Part shown: one piece after another, positions 39,096 through 46,983 of the stretch
How the letters are laid out: each line of letters begins with the position of its first letter
Position numbering within the stretch: position 1 is the first letter of the stretch
Source of the DNA: Thalassoglobus neptunius
GTDB lineage: Bacteria; Planctomycetota; Planctomycetia; Planctomycetales; Planctomycetaceae
NCBI RefSeq assembly: GCF_007859735.1
Contig: NZ_SIHI01000001.1
Location: 280,848-344,847, forward strand
Direction of reading: 5' to 3'
Length of the DNA: 64,000 nucleotides
Position numbers and translations under genes: made by a program
The notes under the pieces: model-generated
Seen by the model: the letters and a program-made list of their open reading frames with translations, nothing else
Told to the model about the DNA's origin: nothing
Database searches by the model: none

Positions 39096-39533
39096 ATGCT
39101 TGCGTTTCAAGAGGCTAAAGAAGAATACATTCGCAGCGGGGAGGCAACGCGACAGATTGAACAGAAATCTGAACATCTGTTTCACTTTGTGGTCGCAGCA
39201 ATCGCGTCCATCGCCACAATTTCGCAACTCACAGAAATCCCCTTCTCCAGTTTCATTCCAGCTTTGATTGCGTTTACATTCGCGCTCATTTTCACGTTGC
39301 GTTTCCGCTCCACACAAGATGAGCCCGGAGGAATCGAACCCAAGTACATGATCGCCGAAGTTGAATATGGTGGTTCTCAGCGCCTCGCCGGAACATTGGC
39401 AAAAGCGTTTCACTGTTCCTGTATCGCTCTCGTCGAAATACGGGAATTCAAATCACGCGCATACAATTTCAGTGCACGTATGATCGTTCTAGCGATTCTC
39501 TTCACAGGGTTTGTATTCATCCGCCACGCTTAG
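39096..39533 (+). CDS. Membrane protein of unknown function, probably 5'-truncated by a frameshift
   Basis: A 145-residue frame. A charged helix (EAKEEYIRSGEATRQIEQKS) precedes hydrophobic segments (LFHFVVAAIASIATISQL, FIPALIAFTFALIFTLRF) and a last one at the C-terminus (FSARMIVLAILFTGFVFI). No ribosome-binding site precedes the ATG at 39096, and the same frame continues upstream as coding-like sequence to 38958. The full protein was therefore probably about 205 residues starting at ATG 38915. Directly after the stop a different frame reads RLDGGDGGGGGGEA, a Gly-rich stretch that may be a lost tail. Two-helix hairpins after a charged helix resemble SLATT-type or similar effectors, but this is weak. 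Confidence 0.55.
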   Translation: MLAFQEAKEEYIRSGEATRQIEQKSEHLFHFVVAAIASIATISQLTEIPFSSFIPALIAFTFALIFTLRFRSTQDEPGGIEPKYMIAEVEYGGSQRLAGTLAKAFHCSCIALVEIREFKSRAYNFSARMIVLAILFTGFVFIRHA

Positions 39534-39885
39534 ACGGCGGTGATGGGGGAGGCGGTGGAGGCGAAGCACTCTGCTTGCGTGGTGGAGAAGCTGGAGGCGG
39601 AGGAGGCGGACTCGAAGGCCGCTGAGATTGAGAACCACTGGAATTCGTCATTCCTCACACCCCGCCAAATCGATCCACCGGCCCAAAGGAATTATCCGGC
39701 CAACATTCTCAAGAACATAGCCCTTTCACTCACCCCTTCGACAGACAGAAACTTCACGCTTTGTTTCGCTGATCGAACCACCACACAGATCGCAATTGGC
39801 CCACGAGATCAACAACGTCCCGGCCCTTTACGGACATCCAACAACTATTCCCAGAACAGCGACTCCGTCGGATCAACGAAACCCT

Positions 39886-39910
39886 GATCGCGGATATTCA
39901 ATCCGCGATC
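39886..39910. repeat. Perfect 10-bp hairpin downstream of the tRNA
   Basis: GATCGCGGAT (39886-39895) and ATCCGCGATC (39901-39910) are exact inverted copies with loop ATTCA. Neither side has a long T-run. It lies about 60 nt beyond the 3' end of the minus-strand tRNA and could be its terminator or processing signal. The rest of 39534-39968 has no gene. Confidence 0.5.
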
Positions 39911-39914
39911 CGCT

Positions 39915-39964
39915 CGATAGTGAACACGCCGACAGCAAGCACTTATGCTTGCGATAGTGAACAC
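39915..39964. repeat. 13-nt direct repeat enclosing a second hairpin
   Basis: CGATAGTGAACAC occurs at 39915-39927 and again at 39952-39964. Between them GCAAGCA (39935-39941) and TGCTTGC (39946-39952) form a 7-bp hairpin with loop CTTA. The structure sits just past the tRNA 3' end. Confidence 0.5.
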
Positions 39965-39968
39965 AGAA

Positions 39969-40042
39969 TAGCGGTGGAGGGACTCGAACCCCCGACACGC
40001 GGATTATGATTCCGCTGCTCTAACCAACTGAGCTACACCGCC
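39969..40042 (-). tRNA. tRNA with CAT anticodon (elongator tRNA-Met or tRNA-Ile2)
   Basis: On the minus strand GGCGGTG starts the acceptor stem, TAGCTCAGTTGGTTAGAGCA forms the D arm, GCGGA-ATCATAA-TCCGC the anticodon arm (CAT at the centre), and CGGGGGTTCGAGTCCCTCC the T arm. The 3' acceptor strand CACCGCT pairs with the 5' strand with a G-U at the first pair. CCA is not encoded. CAT may be read as Met or, after lysidine modification, as Ile. The G1-U72 pair is unusual for elongator Met. Confidence 0.93.
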
Positions 40043-40489
40043 GGAAATTGGATTTTCGTTGGGGTGTCTTTGTTGGGACATCCCTGATTCTGTTGGCTAA
40101 CTGTCGATGAGTGTTCGATTTGTGAACATGCGATCATCGATGGTTCAGGGTTCTGAAGGCAGCGAAGTGGGGTCACTCATGCTTCCTTAACCAACAGGGA
40201 GGCGGATTATTGCGAAGGAAGTTTGAATCTGCAAGCGCTTTCACTGTGAACACTTCGACAGTTTTTGAACCTTGTTCGAATTGGTGGCTCGGTCGACCTT
40301 TTTCATCACGGTCTTCGCACTCTTTGGGAGCATTTTGGCCGATGACTTCCGGGGCGATGGTGTGAATCACTGCAAACGAGCGAAGAAATGCTCTCGAAGT
40401 CCGGGTACAGAATTTGTTTCGAAAAATGGGGATTGTGGCTGCGGACGGAGCGACTTATGATTGTGGTCGATTCACTCATTAAAAGAACA
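40043..40489. other. Intergenic region between the tRNA and the Cys-rich genes
   Basis: About 450 nt with no supported gene. It should carry the promoter of the tRNA (minus) and of the Cys-rich gene at 40490 (plus). The frame of that gene continues upstream to 40388 but without a signal-peptide-like start. Confidence 0.3.
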
Positions 40490-40933
40490 ATGAAACTCTA
40501 CCTGTTGATGATCGTCAGTGTTGCTCTTGTCCTGCAGCCGCTTCTCGGCGTCGGGTTTGGAGACGTGCGTGATCATGGAGAGGTTGCTGGATCAACCTGC
40601 TGTGGTGACGATCCTTGCTGTCCGGGGCCTCAGAACATTCTGGGAACCTTAGCACCGACATGCTGCTCGACTGAGGCTTTCGATTCGTCGACGCAAGTTT
40701 GCTGTGTCCCGGACGCTTCAGAAGGTCGGCAACACGCGAGCCAGGACGGATCGGACGACTGTCCGTACCAAGAGAACAGCTGCCCATGCTGTGTTCCGTC
40801 AATCACACTCTCGGCGATTCTCACGAGTGAATTGAATTCTCCCTCTTTGATGACCGGAAAAGTCCACTCACGACTGAAGTCTTTGTCGGTCGAACGGAGC
40901 AGCCGGATTCTCCGCCTCCAAAATCGGTTGTGA
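40490..40933 (+). CDS. Cys-rich exported protein
   Basis: A 147-residue protein starting MKLYLLMIVSVALVLQPLLG, a signal peptide. Twelve cysteines lie between residues 37 and 101, mostly in pairs: STCCGDDPCCPG, APTCCSTE, QVCCVP, and CPYQENSCPCC. A basic C-terminal region (about 45 residues) follows without cysteines. The architecture parallels the Cys-rich protein at 36320-36799 in the efflux operon, although the sequences are not clearly homologous. A metal-binding or sensing role is inferred. No database family is recognised. Confidence 0.7.
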   Translation: MKLYLLMIVSVALVLQPLLGVGFGDVRDHGEVAGSTCCGDDPCCPGPQNILGTLAPTCCSTEAFDSSTQVCCVPDASEGRQHASQDGSDDCPYQENSCPCCVPSITLSAILTSELNSPSLMTGKVHSRLKSLSVERSSRILRLQNRL

Positions 40934-41052
40934 TCGTTTAGTTCTTTTTTGACCACGAATGTTTCTCACGCTCAGTGAAGCTGAGTGTTGGGGAACATCA
41001 AGCTTCGACTGCGTTTGCAGTCTCTTACAACCGTATCTTTGGAGTAGAAAAT

Positions 41053-41379
41053 ATGTTTCAAATTCTTAGTCTTGGGGCGACTTCGGTCGCACTCTTGTTG
41101 ATGGCCAACGCCCCTGTTTCACAAGCGCGGGTTCAAACTTCCTCAAGCTTGGAATGCTGTTGCGTTGATGCGTCCAGTTGTTGTGTCGCTGGATGTGACG
41201 ACTGCGACATCTGTGAAGGCCAATGTCTCACCTCAGACTGTTGCCTGAATTGCGACTGCTGTGTGAGTTGCTGCGACGACGCTGCCTGCCTGTCGGACTG
41301 CTGTGTCGATGGCGTTTGCATCACCGGTGAGTGTTGTTCTTCGGGGAATTGTTGCGCTGCGAATTCTGCGGCAAGCTGA
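41053..41379 (+). CDS. Metallothionein-like Cys-rich exported small protein
   Basis: A 108-residue protein. The ATG at 41053 has GGAG about 9 nt upstream and starts a signal peptide (MFQILSLGATSVALLLMANA) with a likely cleavage after VSQA (residue 25). The mature part has 24 cysteines in about 70 residues, in CCC, CC and CxxC arrangements interspersed with Asp (SSCCVAGCDDCDICEGQC, SDCCLNCDCCVSCC). Such density is seen in metallothioneins, but those are cytoplasmic. Disulfide-rich toxin-like or structural proteins are the alternative. A strong terminator follows at 41491. It is 119 nt after another Cys-rich gene. Confidence 0.78.
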   Translation: MFQILSLGATSVALLLMANAPVSQARVQTSSSLECCCVDASSCCVAGCDDCDICEGQCLTSDCCLNCDCCVSCCDDAACLSDCCVDGVCITGECCSSGNCCAANSAAS

Positions 41380-41490
41380 TGAATGGGATGACGTTTCTGT
41401 CGGTCTGATCTCACCGCTCACGATGCGAAATTCGTGATGGTGTGATGGCTTAGCCGCAGGAATGTCTTTCTAAAAAGAACGTTGAACGTC

Positions 41491-41524
41491 GCCCGCTTTC
41501 TCTGTTGAGGAAGCGGGCATTTTT
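41491..41524 (+). terminator. Rho-independent terminator after the metallothionein-like gene
   Basis: GCCCGCTT (41491-41498) pairs with AAGCGGGC (41511-41518) and is followed by ATTTTT. The stem is 8 bp with a 12-nt loop. It ends the transcript of the Cys-rich genes about 110 nt after the last stop. Confidence 0.88.
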
Positions 41525-41752
41525 GATGGATGCGGATTTGTCTGAGCACTCGCTCAAGCTGTCTGGATGAAGGGCCGTCTCGGTTCGTCGTAAGAGTTCG
41601 TGAATTCCATTTCGAAAGTTGCTCTCTTCTCTCGGCGTTGTTTTCGATGAGCTGGTTTTCCAATCTCCGGGAACGATTGATGTTCGATCTGCGATCCGTG
41701 ATGATGAGTGAAGCTCGCTTGTCCTGAGTTTTGAGATTGATAGGAATTTATA

Positions 41753-42640
41753 ATGGATCAGACTCGCCGCGACTTTGTGAAGACTGCAGCGATCGGTGTG
41801 GGTGCAACCGTGTTCGGAGGAAGCCCACTGACTCAAGCAGCTGAAGAAAAGCGTCCTCGTCGGAATCAGGGGAAAATCTTCAAAGCAGACAAAGGGGGCG
41901 GAATCGGGTCAGATGAAAAGGGGATGATTGAGAAGCTCGAACAATATCAGAGTCTCGGATTCGATGGGCTGGAAGGAGCGAGCCCGGGGATTCCCGACTT
42001 GAACGCATTGAATCGAGCGATGAAGCAGACAGGTATGCCGGTTCATGGCGTTGTCGACATGGTCCATTGGAAGCAGCGACTTTCTGACCCGGACCCAGCT
42101 GTCAGGGAAATTGGGCGAGCAGCGTTAGAGCAGGCAGTTCTTGATTCGAAAGCGATCGGCGGAACGACAGTTCTGCTTGTTCCAGGAAGAGTGGCCGGAG
42201 AGAACGAAACTCACGACGACGTTTGGAAACGATCGATTGTGGAAATCCGAAAGGTTGTACCCGTCGCCAAGCGAGAGAAGATCAAGATTCTCGTGGAGAA
42301 TGTCTGGAACGGATTCTGTGAGACACCGGATGAGTTTCGAGATTACATCGACGAGATTGACAGCGAATGGGTTGGGGTGTACTTCGACATCGGGAATGTG
42401 CGGAAGTTCGGGAAGCCGGAAGACTGGATTCGGATCCTCGGCCCGCGGATTGGAAAACTCGATGTGAAAGACTGGGGCGTCGAAAACGGATTCTGTCGTC
42501 TTGGAGAAGGTGACGTTGACTGGCCTGCGGTTCGGGAAGCACTCGCCGAGATCAACTACACGGGCTGGGCAACTCGTGAAGGACGTGACAATTCGCTTGA
42601 AGATACAGCGAATCAAATGGACATTCTTCTCGATCTTTAA
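41753..42640 (+). CDS. Tat-exported sugar phosphate isomerase/epimerase-like TIM-barrel protein
   Basis: A 295-residue protein. The N-terminus MDQTRRDFVKTAAIGVGATV is a twin-arginine signal (RRDFVK) ending near TQAAE, so it is exported folded. The rest is an AP-endonuclease-2/xylose-isomerase-like barrel: YQSLGFDGLEGASPG, ILVENVWNGF, WVGVYFDIGNVRKF (metal-binding Asp), KLDVKDWG and GEGDVDW. Such proteins epimerise or isomerise keto-sugars such as hydroxypyruvate or inosose. AGGA 12 nt upstream supports the ATG. Substrate unknown. Confidence 0.9.
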   Translation: MDQTRRDFVKTAAIGVGATVFGGSPLTQAAEEKRPRRNQGKIFKADKGGGIGSDEKGMIEKLEQYQSLGFDGLEGASPGIPDLNALNRAMKQTGMPVHGVVDMVHWKQRLSDPDPAVREIGRAALEQAVLDSKAIGGTTVLLVPGRVAGENETHDDVWKRSIVEIRKVVPVAKREKIKILVENVWNGFCETPDEFRDYIDEIDSEWVGVYFDIGNVRKFGKPEDWIRILGPRIGKLDVKDWGVENGFCRLGEGDVDWPAVREALAEINYTGWATREGRDNSLEDTANQMDILLDL

Positions 42641-42685
42641 GAACGTCACTCCCGCATCTTCGGGGGCCTGACGCGATTTCAAACC

Positions 42686-43240
42686 CTATGAGAAGGCGGC
42701 TTCCAATTCCTCCCGAATTGCGGAGGGAGCCGCCATTCTTCCGGGACCGACGGACTGACAACTCAGCCAGCCGGCATCTGGTCCGATGATTCGGATGCCG
42801 TCGTCTTGCAGCTGCTGAATGTTTCTCTGAACAGCTGGCTTCGACCACATTTCGTTGTTCATCGCAGGAGCAACGTAAACTGGACAAGTGACCGCCAGAG
42901 ACAAGGTGGTGAGTTGGTCGTCAGCGAATCCATGAGCGATTCGCGCAATAGCATTAGCAGTCGCGGGTGCGATCAAAAACAGTTCAGCCCGGCGAGCCAG
43001 CCCAATGTGTTCACCGATAAAGTGTTCCTGCGGGGAAAACAGTTCGGTGTAGACCGGTCGACCGGTTAGCGCTTCGAATGTTGTCTTTCCGATAAATTTC
43101 AGCGACGATTCGGTCATCACAACTGTCACTCGTGCCCCGGCTTGAACGGATTGGCTCACGAGGTCTGCGACCTTGTATGCAGCGATGCCGCCACTGACGC
43201 CGACGAGAATTTCTCGATCCTGAAGTGATGACATGTTCAT
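42686..43240 (-). CDS. coaC: Stand-alone phosphopantothenoylcysteine decarboxylase-like flavoprotein (CoaC)
   Basis: A 184-residue flavoprotein of the HFCD family. [18 protein letters not shown] near the start is the FMN-binding signature. APAMNNEMW near residues 133-141 matches the PAMNxxMW motif of PPC decarboxylases. [10 protein letters not shown] near the end corresponds to the substrate-recognition clamp. In most bacteria this domain is fused to CoaB; here the frame ends without it. It should decarboxylate 4'-phosphopantothenoylcysteine in coenzyme A synthesis. A different HFCD activity, such as peptide decarboxylation, cannot be fully excluded. Confidence 0.87.
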   Translation of the reverse strand: MNMSSLQDREILVGVSGGIAAYKVADLVSQSVQAGARVTVVMTESSLKFIGKTTFEALTGRPVYTELFSPQEHFIGEHIGLARRAELFLIAPATANAIARIAHGFADDQLTTLSLAVTCPVYVAPAMNNEMWSKPAVQRNIQQLQDDGIRIIGPDAGWLSCQSVGPGRMAAPSAIREELEAAFS

Positions 43241-43316
43241 TCGCTGCTGTGTTGGAAAGTCCGATGAGTGTGTCGTCTGTTTGACGGTGGAAGTGTAGGC
43301 ATCGGGTCAGAGAGAC

Positions 43317-44102
43317 TCAATCGGTGGATTGCTCAAGGCGGTCAATGAATTCTTCGGTCATCCCGGAATCAAGTCGAGCCTGCCTTTGAAACTCTTCCCC
43401 TTTGGCTTTCGAAGGACGTAGTGGCCAGTGGAGGTGTTGTTCGAATGCTTCCCAGTCGGAGAGATGATCGGGCTTGAGCTTCCGAAGCCAGTTGAGACCA
43501 AAGGCAACGTGTTCGATTTCGTCGTCATGAATCTTTCTCATGATCGTGGCGCTGCGTTGGTCGTCGACCGCAAGGAATGCTTGCTCGAGTTCGAGAGTAT
43601 GATCGAGATTTCGTCCTTCGAAAACGAGAGGAAGCCCCGCGAGATAGTCGACGATCGATTCGAACTGCATCGCTTTCTTCCAGATGTAGCAGTTCACCGG
43701 AAGCTCTCCGAAGTTTATTCCCAACTTCGCTGCGCGTTCGGAGTGCATGCGAGTATGTCGCTGCTCATCTTTCATGATCTCAACGATTCCCATTCGGAAA
43801 TCTGCCGGAGCTTCAGGAAAGGCAAGCAGCGTCCACGCCATGACTTCGAGAGCTTGAAGTTCATGGTTCGCCAGAATGTGATGAGTAACAGCCCGTTTCT
43901 TCGGATCGGAGAGAGCGCCCGGTGCTGGCATTTTGGGAGCGGCTCTGCGCGGAGCAAACTGAAGATTTTCCGGCCGAGTTGGCTCGGGCACTCGCAAGGA
44001 GTGGCCGGGAGCCAGATCGGTCATCGGTTCTGTGACAGGTTGCAGCTTGTTCTGAAGATCGGAACTCAGCAAAACCTCTTCAGCAAAGCGTCGAATTTCC
44101 AT
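43317..44102 (-). CDS. DUF455 ferritin-like domain protein
   Basis: A 261-residue protein of the DUF455 family. Helical diiron-type motifs are visible: HHILANHELQALEVMAWTLL (Glu and His), EIMKDEQRHTRMH (ExxH-like), and HDDEIEHVAFGLNWL (ExxH). Together they could bind two metal ions as in MiaE-like or ferritin-like oxygenases. The biological substrate is unknown; tRNA hydroxylation by MiaE is only a structural analogy. It is 76 nt upstream of the CoaC-like gene on the same strand. Confidence 0.88.
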   Translation of the reverse strand: MEIRRFAEEVLLSSDLQNKLQPVTEPMTDLAPGHSLRVPEPTRPENLQFAPRRAAPKMPAPGALSDPKKRAVTHHILANHELQALEVMAWTLLAFPEAPADFRMGIVEIMKDEQRHTRMHSERAAKLGINFGELPVNCYIWKKAMQFESIVDYLAGLPLVFEGRNLDHTLELEQAFLAVDDQRSATIMRKIHDDEIEHVAFGLNWLRKLKPDHLSDWEAFEQHLHWPLRPSKAKGEEFQRQARLDSGMTEEFIDRLEQSTD

Positions 44103-44196
44103 CGTGCCTCAGGTCGTCGTAATTGCTCTGGAAACGAATCTGTTGTTTTCGCTTCGTATCATTGACGCCTGAGGCTGGAATTGCGAGTGCATCATC

Positions 44197-45519
44197 TTAC
44201 TGAAAGGCAAGTTCCACTCCGAGGACGAGTCCGTGGGCGTAGAAGTTGTCGACGGAATCATCAATAGTGATCGCAGGAGGATCACTCGTTCCGGCTGCTG
44301 AGTTGTAGTAGAGGCTGTCATAGGCTCGTGCATAGCCTCCCCCAACGAGGAGTTCGTATGCGATGAACATCGACAGATGCTTGGTCGCCTGGCACTTGGC
44401 CGAGACTGAGAAGTCAAAGGTGGGAGCGAATCGAGTTCGGGCGTCATCGAGATTCCGAGGAGTTTCGTCAGCGGCGAACAGTTGTCGCGTTGCGAGTTCA
44501 TTCTCGATGCGATTCACCCCAAAAAGAAATTTGGCATCCGTCGCCAGAGTGAGTCGTTTGATCTGCGAGACGAAACGAACCCCGACTTGTGGTCCGAACA
44601 CATGGTTCTGTGTCTGCGAATCAATTCGGTGATTGAGCACGGTCCCAGGTTCCGGAACGTCCTGCCCGGCGATCAGAAGATCTTCACTGAGGTTGATGTA
44701 CTGGATACCGAGGATTGGTTGGATTTCAATCCCAACGTTCGGAGTGATGGGATTGCAGACCATGTTGAATTCAGTTCCCCAAACTCGTGTGGCCAGCGAG
44801 GCTCGATAGCTTTCGCTGAAGAGAATCATCGTGGAGTTGCTCAACTGTCCTGCTTCGAGCAAAGTCACAGCCCCGATCTGGAAATCGTTGAGGCCGGGAA
44901 CAATCATGTCGTTGAAAGGCACAACTCGTTCGACTTCCTCAGCTTCTTCCAGAATCCAGATGTTGGCTTCCAGTTCCCCAATCGACATCGGAACTCCCAT
45001 CGTGAGGCGGGAGCCATTGAGTCCGCTGTGTTCGGAGTCTCCGATCTTGGGGACGATGACAGTCGTAAATGGTCGCAAACCAGTGACCCGATCTTGAGCA
45101 TTCAGGCGATGACTCCGATCATTTCCTGACAAGTCGAAAGGTCCGTTAATCGGATCCGGAAGAACTGGGGCTCCGAGGCGAGTATTGTCTCCGCCGATTC
45201 CCCAGTTGAGGTAGTCATAGCGAATCCAGGTATTCCGAAGAGTCGATTCGATGAGCAATCGAGAATTGGAATCTCCCCGATAGAAGTCGCATCGCTCTTT
45301 CGGGAAGAGGTCGGCATAAAGTGGTGAAGTGGGCGGACAGGCTTCTCCCCCTTCCCAGTATTCCGGTGGGGGTGACCCCATCGGATATTGCCCTGGAGGC
45401 ATAGCCTCTCCGTGGCTGACTCCGTAGGCCTGCGGAGGCATCCATTGGTCTTGAGCGTAGCCCAACATCGGAATCAGTCCCGAAATGAGCAGAACTTGGG
45501 CAGTCAACCAACGAGTCAT
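44197..45519 (-). CDS. BBP7-family outer-membrane beta-barrel protein
   Basis: A 440-residue protein. The ATG at 45519 starts a signal peptide (MTRWLTAQVLLISGLIPMLG) cleaved near GYAQ. After a Pro/Gly/Tyr-rich segment (WMPPQAYGVSHGEAMPPGQY) the family begins with WIRYDYLNWGIGGDN and contains many alternating aromatic/hydrophobic strands to the C-terminus (AHGLVLGVELAFQ, ending in Phe-Gln). This matches the Planctomycetes BBP7 family of putative outer-membrane barrels. It could be a porin or surface protein; its transport role is not known. Confidence 0.88.
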   Translation of the reverse strand: MTRWLTAQVLLISGLIPMLGYAQDQWMPPQAYGVSHGEAMPPGQYPMGSPPPEYWEGGEACPPTSPLYADLFPKERCDFYRGDSNSRLLIESTLRNTWIRYDYLNWGIGGDNTRLGAPVLPDPINGPFDLSGNDRSHRLNAQDRVTGLRPFTTVIVPKIGDSEHSGLNGSRLTMGVPMSIGELEANIWILEEAEEVERVVPFNDMIVPGLNDFQIGAVTLLEAGQLSNSTMILFSESYRASLATRVWGTEFNMVCNPITPNVGIEIQPILGIQYINLSEDLLIAGQDVPEPGTVLNHRIDSQTQNHVFGPQVGVRFVSQIKRLTLATDAKFLFGVNRIENELATRQLFAADETPRNLDDARTRFAPTFDFSVSAKCQATKHLSMFIAYELLVGGGYARAYDSLYYNSAAGTSDPPAITIDDSVDNFYAHGLVLGVELAFQ

Positions 45520-46169
45520 AGTGTCGATCCTGATCGCATCTCGAGCGGGTGAAGCTCTTCGAGGACTGTCAATGTCGAAAACCCGTTGGGAATCCAAATC
45601 AGACAGCCAATCGGCCTTACGGCTTTCCGTTTAGTGCTCTCTCTTCAAAGAGTGAGAATGGCAACCGACCGGTCGCGCATCAGCACTCCGTATCCTTGAT
45701 ATCGGTCAGCATGGGGTGAGAAGTTAGGAGAACTTTACGGAATTTACCGATCGCAACAGTCCTGACGGATTTGCATCGCTGAGATGACCATCAATTCGCT
45801 CGCCTTCAATCGCGTCTCTTTCGCATTCGTCTTCACGAACACACAACGGAAATGCTGCAATCGGTGAGAGAAACACGCTCAGGTGGGTGCCGAGAGTCCA
45901 AGGAATTGGCCTTCAGGTCACCGAGTCTTTACTGAATCAACGACTTCGCGAAGCGACGAAGTCGGAAGGCGATACCAAGAGAGACGCGGTAAACCCGCGA
46001 CATTGGGCAGATCAGGTCAACGACACTGGCCGAAGAAGATTGCAGTTCGGTCTCCACGCACCTGTTCGAGGTCATATCGAAGGGGCGACGGGTCCGATTC
46101 CTGCGGCGGAATGCGTTCGGACACAAATTCGTTGACGCGGAGAAAGGCTGAATGCGCTTTCTGCCGACG
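45520..46169. other. Intergenic region, no gene seen
   Basis: About 650 nt upstream of the BBP7 barrel and beyond the stop of the Gln-rich membrane protein. Several open frames occur on both strands (up to about 145 codons at 45883-46323) but overlap each other and the next gene, with no domain or signal sequence. Confidence 0.35.
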
Positions 46170-46904
46170 TCAGATGCTGTCCCGATTTCGCAAAGCTGCT
46201 GGCGGAGAAAGAATCTCGTTCAGAAGAATGGCGTTCTTAATGCCATCCTTGGATCGGAGAAGATTGCCGATCAAATTTCCCTGCGAGCGAGCATTTCGGG
46301 TCGTCGCAGCCAGTCCGATTTGACCAGTCGAGTCACTTCGACCAGCGGAGAAAACGCTAAGATGTTCAGCGACCGATTGATCAACCGCGTGGGGCAGATT
46401 TTCCTGCTTGCGGGAGGGTTTCTTGGTTTCACTTTGTGCACGTCGTTCAGAGATGTCAGATTGAGAAGTCCGCCGTCGTGACGGAGTGTTCTGTCGAGAC
46501 TGCGGTTGCTGAGCGAGCGGTTTGGTTGGCGGAGGTGTTGCCTTCTGCTGCTGTTGCTTTGTTTGTTCTTCCCAGATTTCGCGTCGGGACCGACGTCGTT
46601 TGGGGGGACGTCGCTTCGTTTGTCCAGGCTCCGCAACGACTTCGACATCGTCGGTTTGCCCCTGCTTGCGGTCGTTTCGCTGGTTTCTCGCTTGATTGAG
46701 AAACTGGTCGATCTGATTCTGGGTTTTCCGTTTGACTTGTGCCTTGGGCCGCTGACCGCGTCGGTTCGGGGGATTGGCTCCCCCTTTTCCCTGAGACTGG
46801 TTGATGAGATTGACGACCCATCCAACGAACGCGATGAGGAAAAAGACCACACCGAAGAAACTTTCGATGTCGGCCAGAATGGCAATATTTGCGGAATAGT
46901 GCAT
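46170..46904 (-). CDS. Basic, Gln/Arg-rich membrane-anchored protein
   Basis: A 244-residue protein with one N-terminal membrane helix (FFGVVFFLIAFVGWVVNLIN) followed by about 200 residues of Arg-, Gln-, Lys- and Pro-rich sequence (RRPPKRRRSRREIWEEQTKQ) that is probably disordered. The last 40 residues (GNLLRSKDGIKNAILLNEIL) are more ordinary and may be a short folded or binding motif. No database family is recognised. It lies 79 nt after floA on the same strand, so it may be an accessory of the flotillin microdomain (inference). Confidence 0.72.
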   Translation of the reverse strand: MHYSANIAILADIESFFGVVFFLIAFVGWVVNLINQSQGKGGANPPNRRGQRPKAQVKRKTQNQIDQFLNQARNQRNDRKQGQTDDVEVVAEPGQTKRRPPKRRRSRREIWEEQTKQQQQKATPPPTKPLAQQPQSRQNTPSRRRTSQSDISERRAQSETKKPSRKQENLPHAVDQSVAEHLSVFSAGRSDSTGQIGLAATTRNARSQGNLIGNLLRSKDGIKNAILLNEILSPPAALRNRDSI

Positions 46905-46983
46905 GTGTTCCCCTCAACAATGGCTCAACCGTCACCGGAGTCTTCAAGGACCAGCGACCGAAGTATGATAGCCGATCGCGTTA

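Noticed and set aside
38527-39267. 246-codon plus-strand open frame
   Set aside because: It runs through a C-rich intergenic stretch and the wrong frame of the membrane gene; its composition is Ser/Thr/Asn-rich without domain or start signal.
39540-39887. 115-codon plus-strand frame after the membrane gene
   Set aside because: It begins in the Gly-codon-rich stretch read in another phase and has no protein-like motif.
42550-42686. Possible riboswitch or leader near the CoaC-like gene
   Set aside because: The region is downstream, not upstream, of that gene and shows no conserved aptamer-like pairing.
43428-44165. 245-codon plus-strand open frame
   Set aside because: It lies antisense to the DUF455 gene and has no recognisable features.
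45883-46323. 146-codon plus-strand frame
   Set aside because: Overlaps the end of the Gln-rich protein on the other strand and has no domain or signal peptide.
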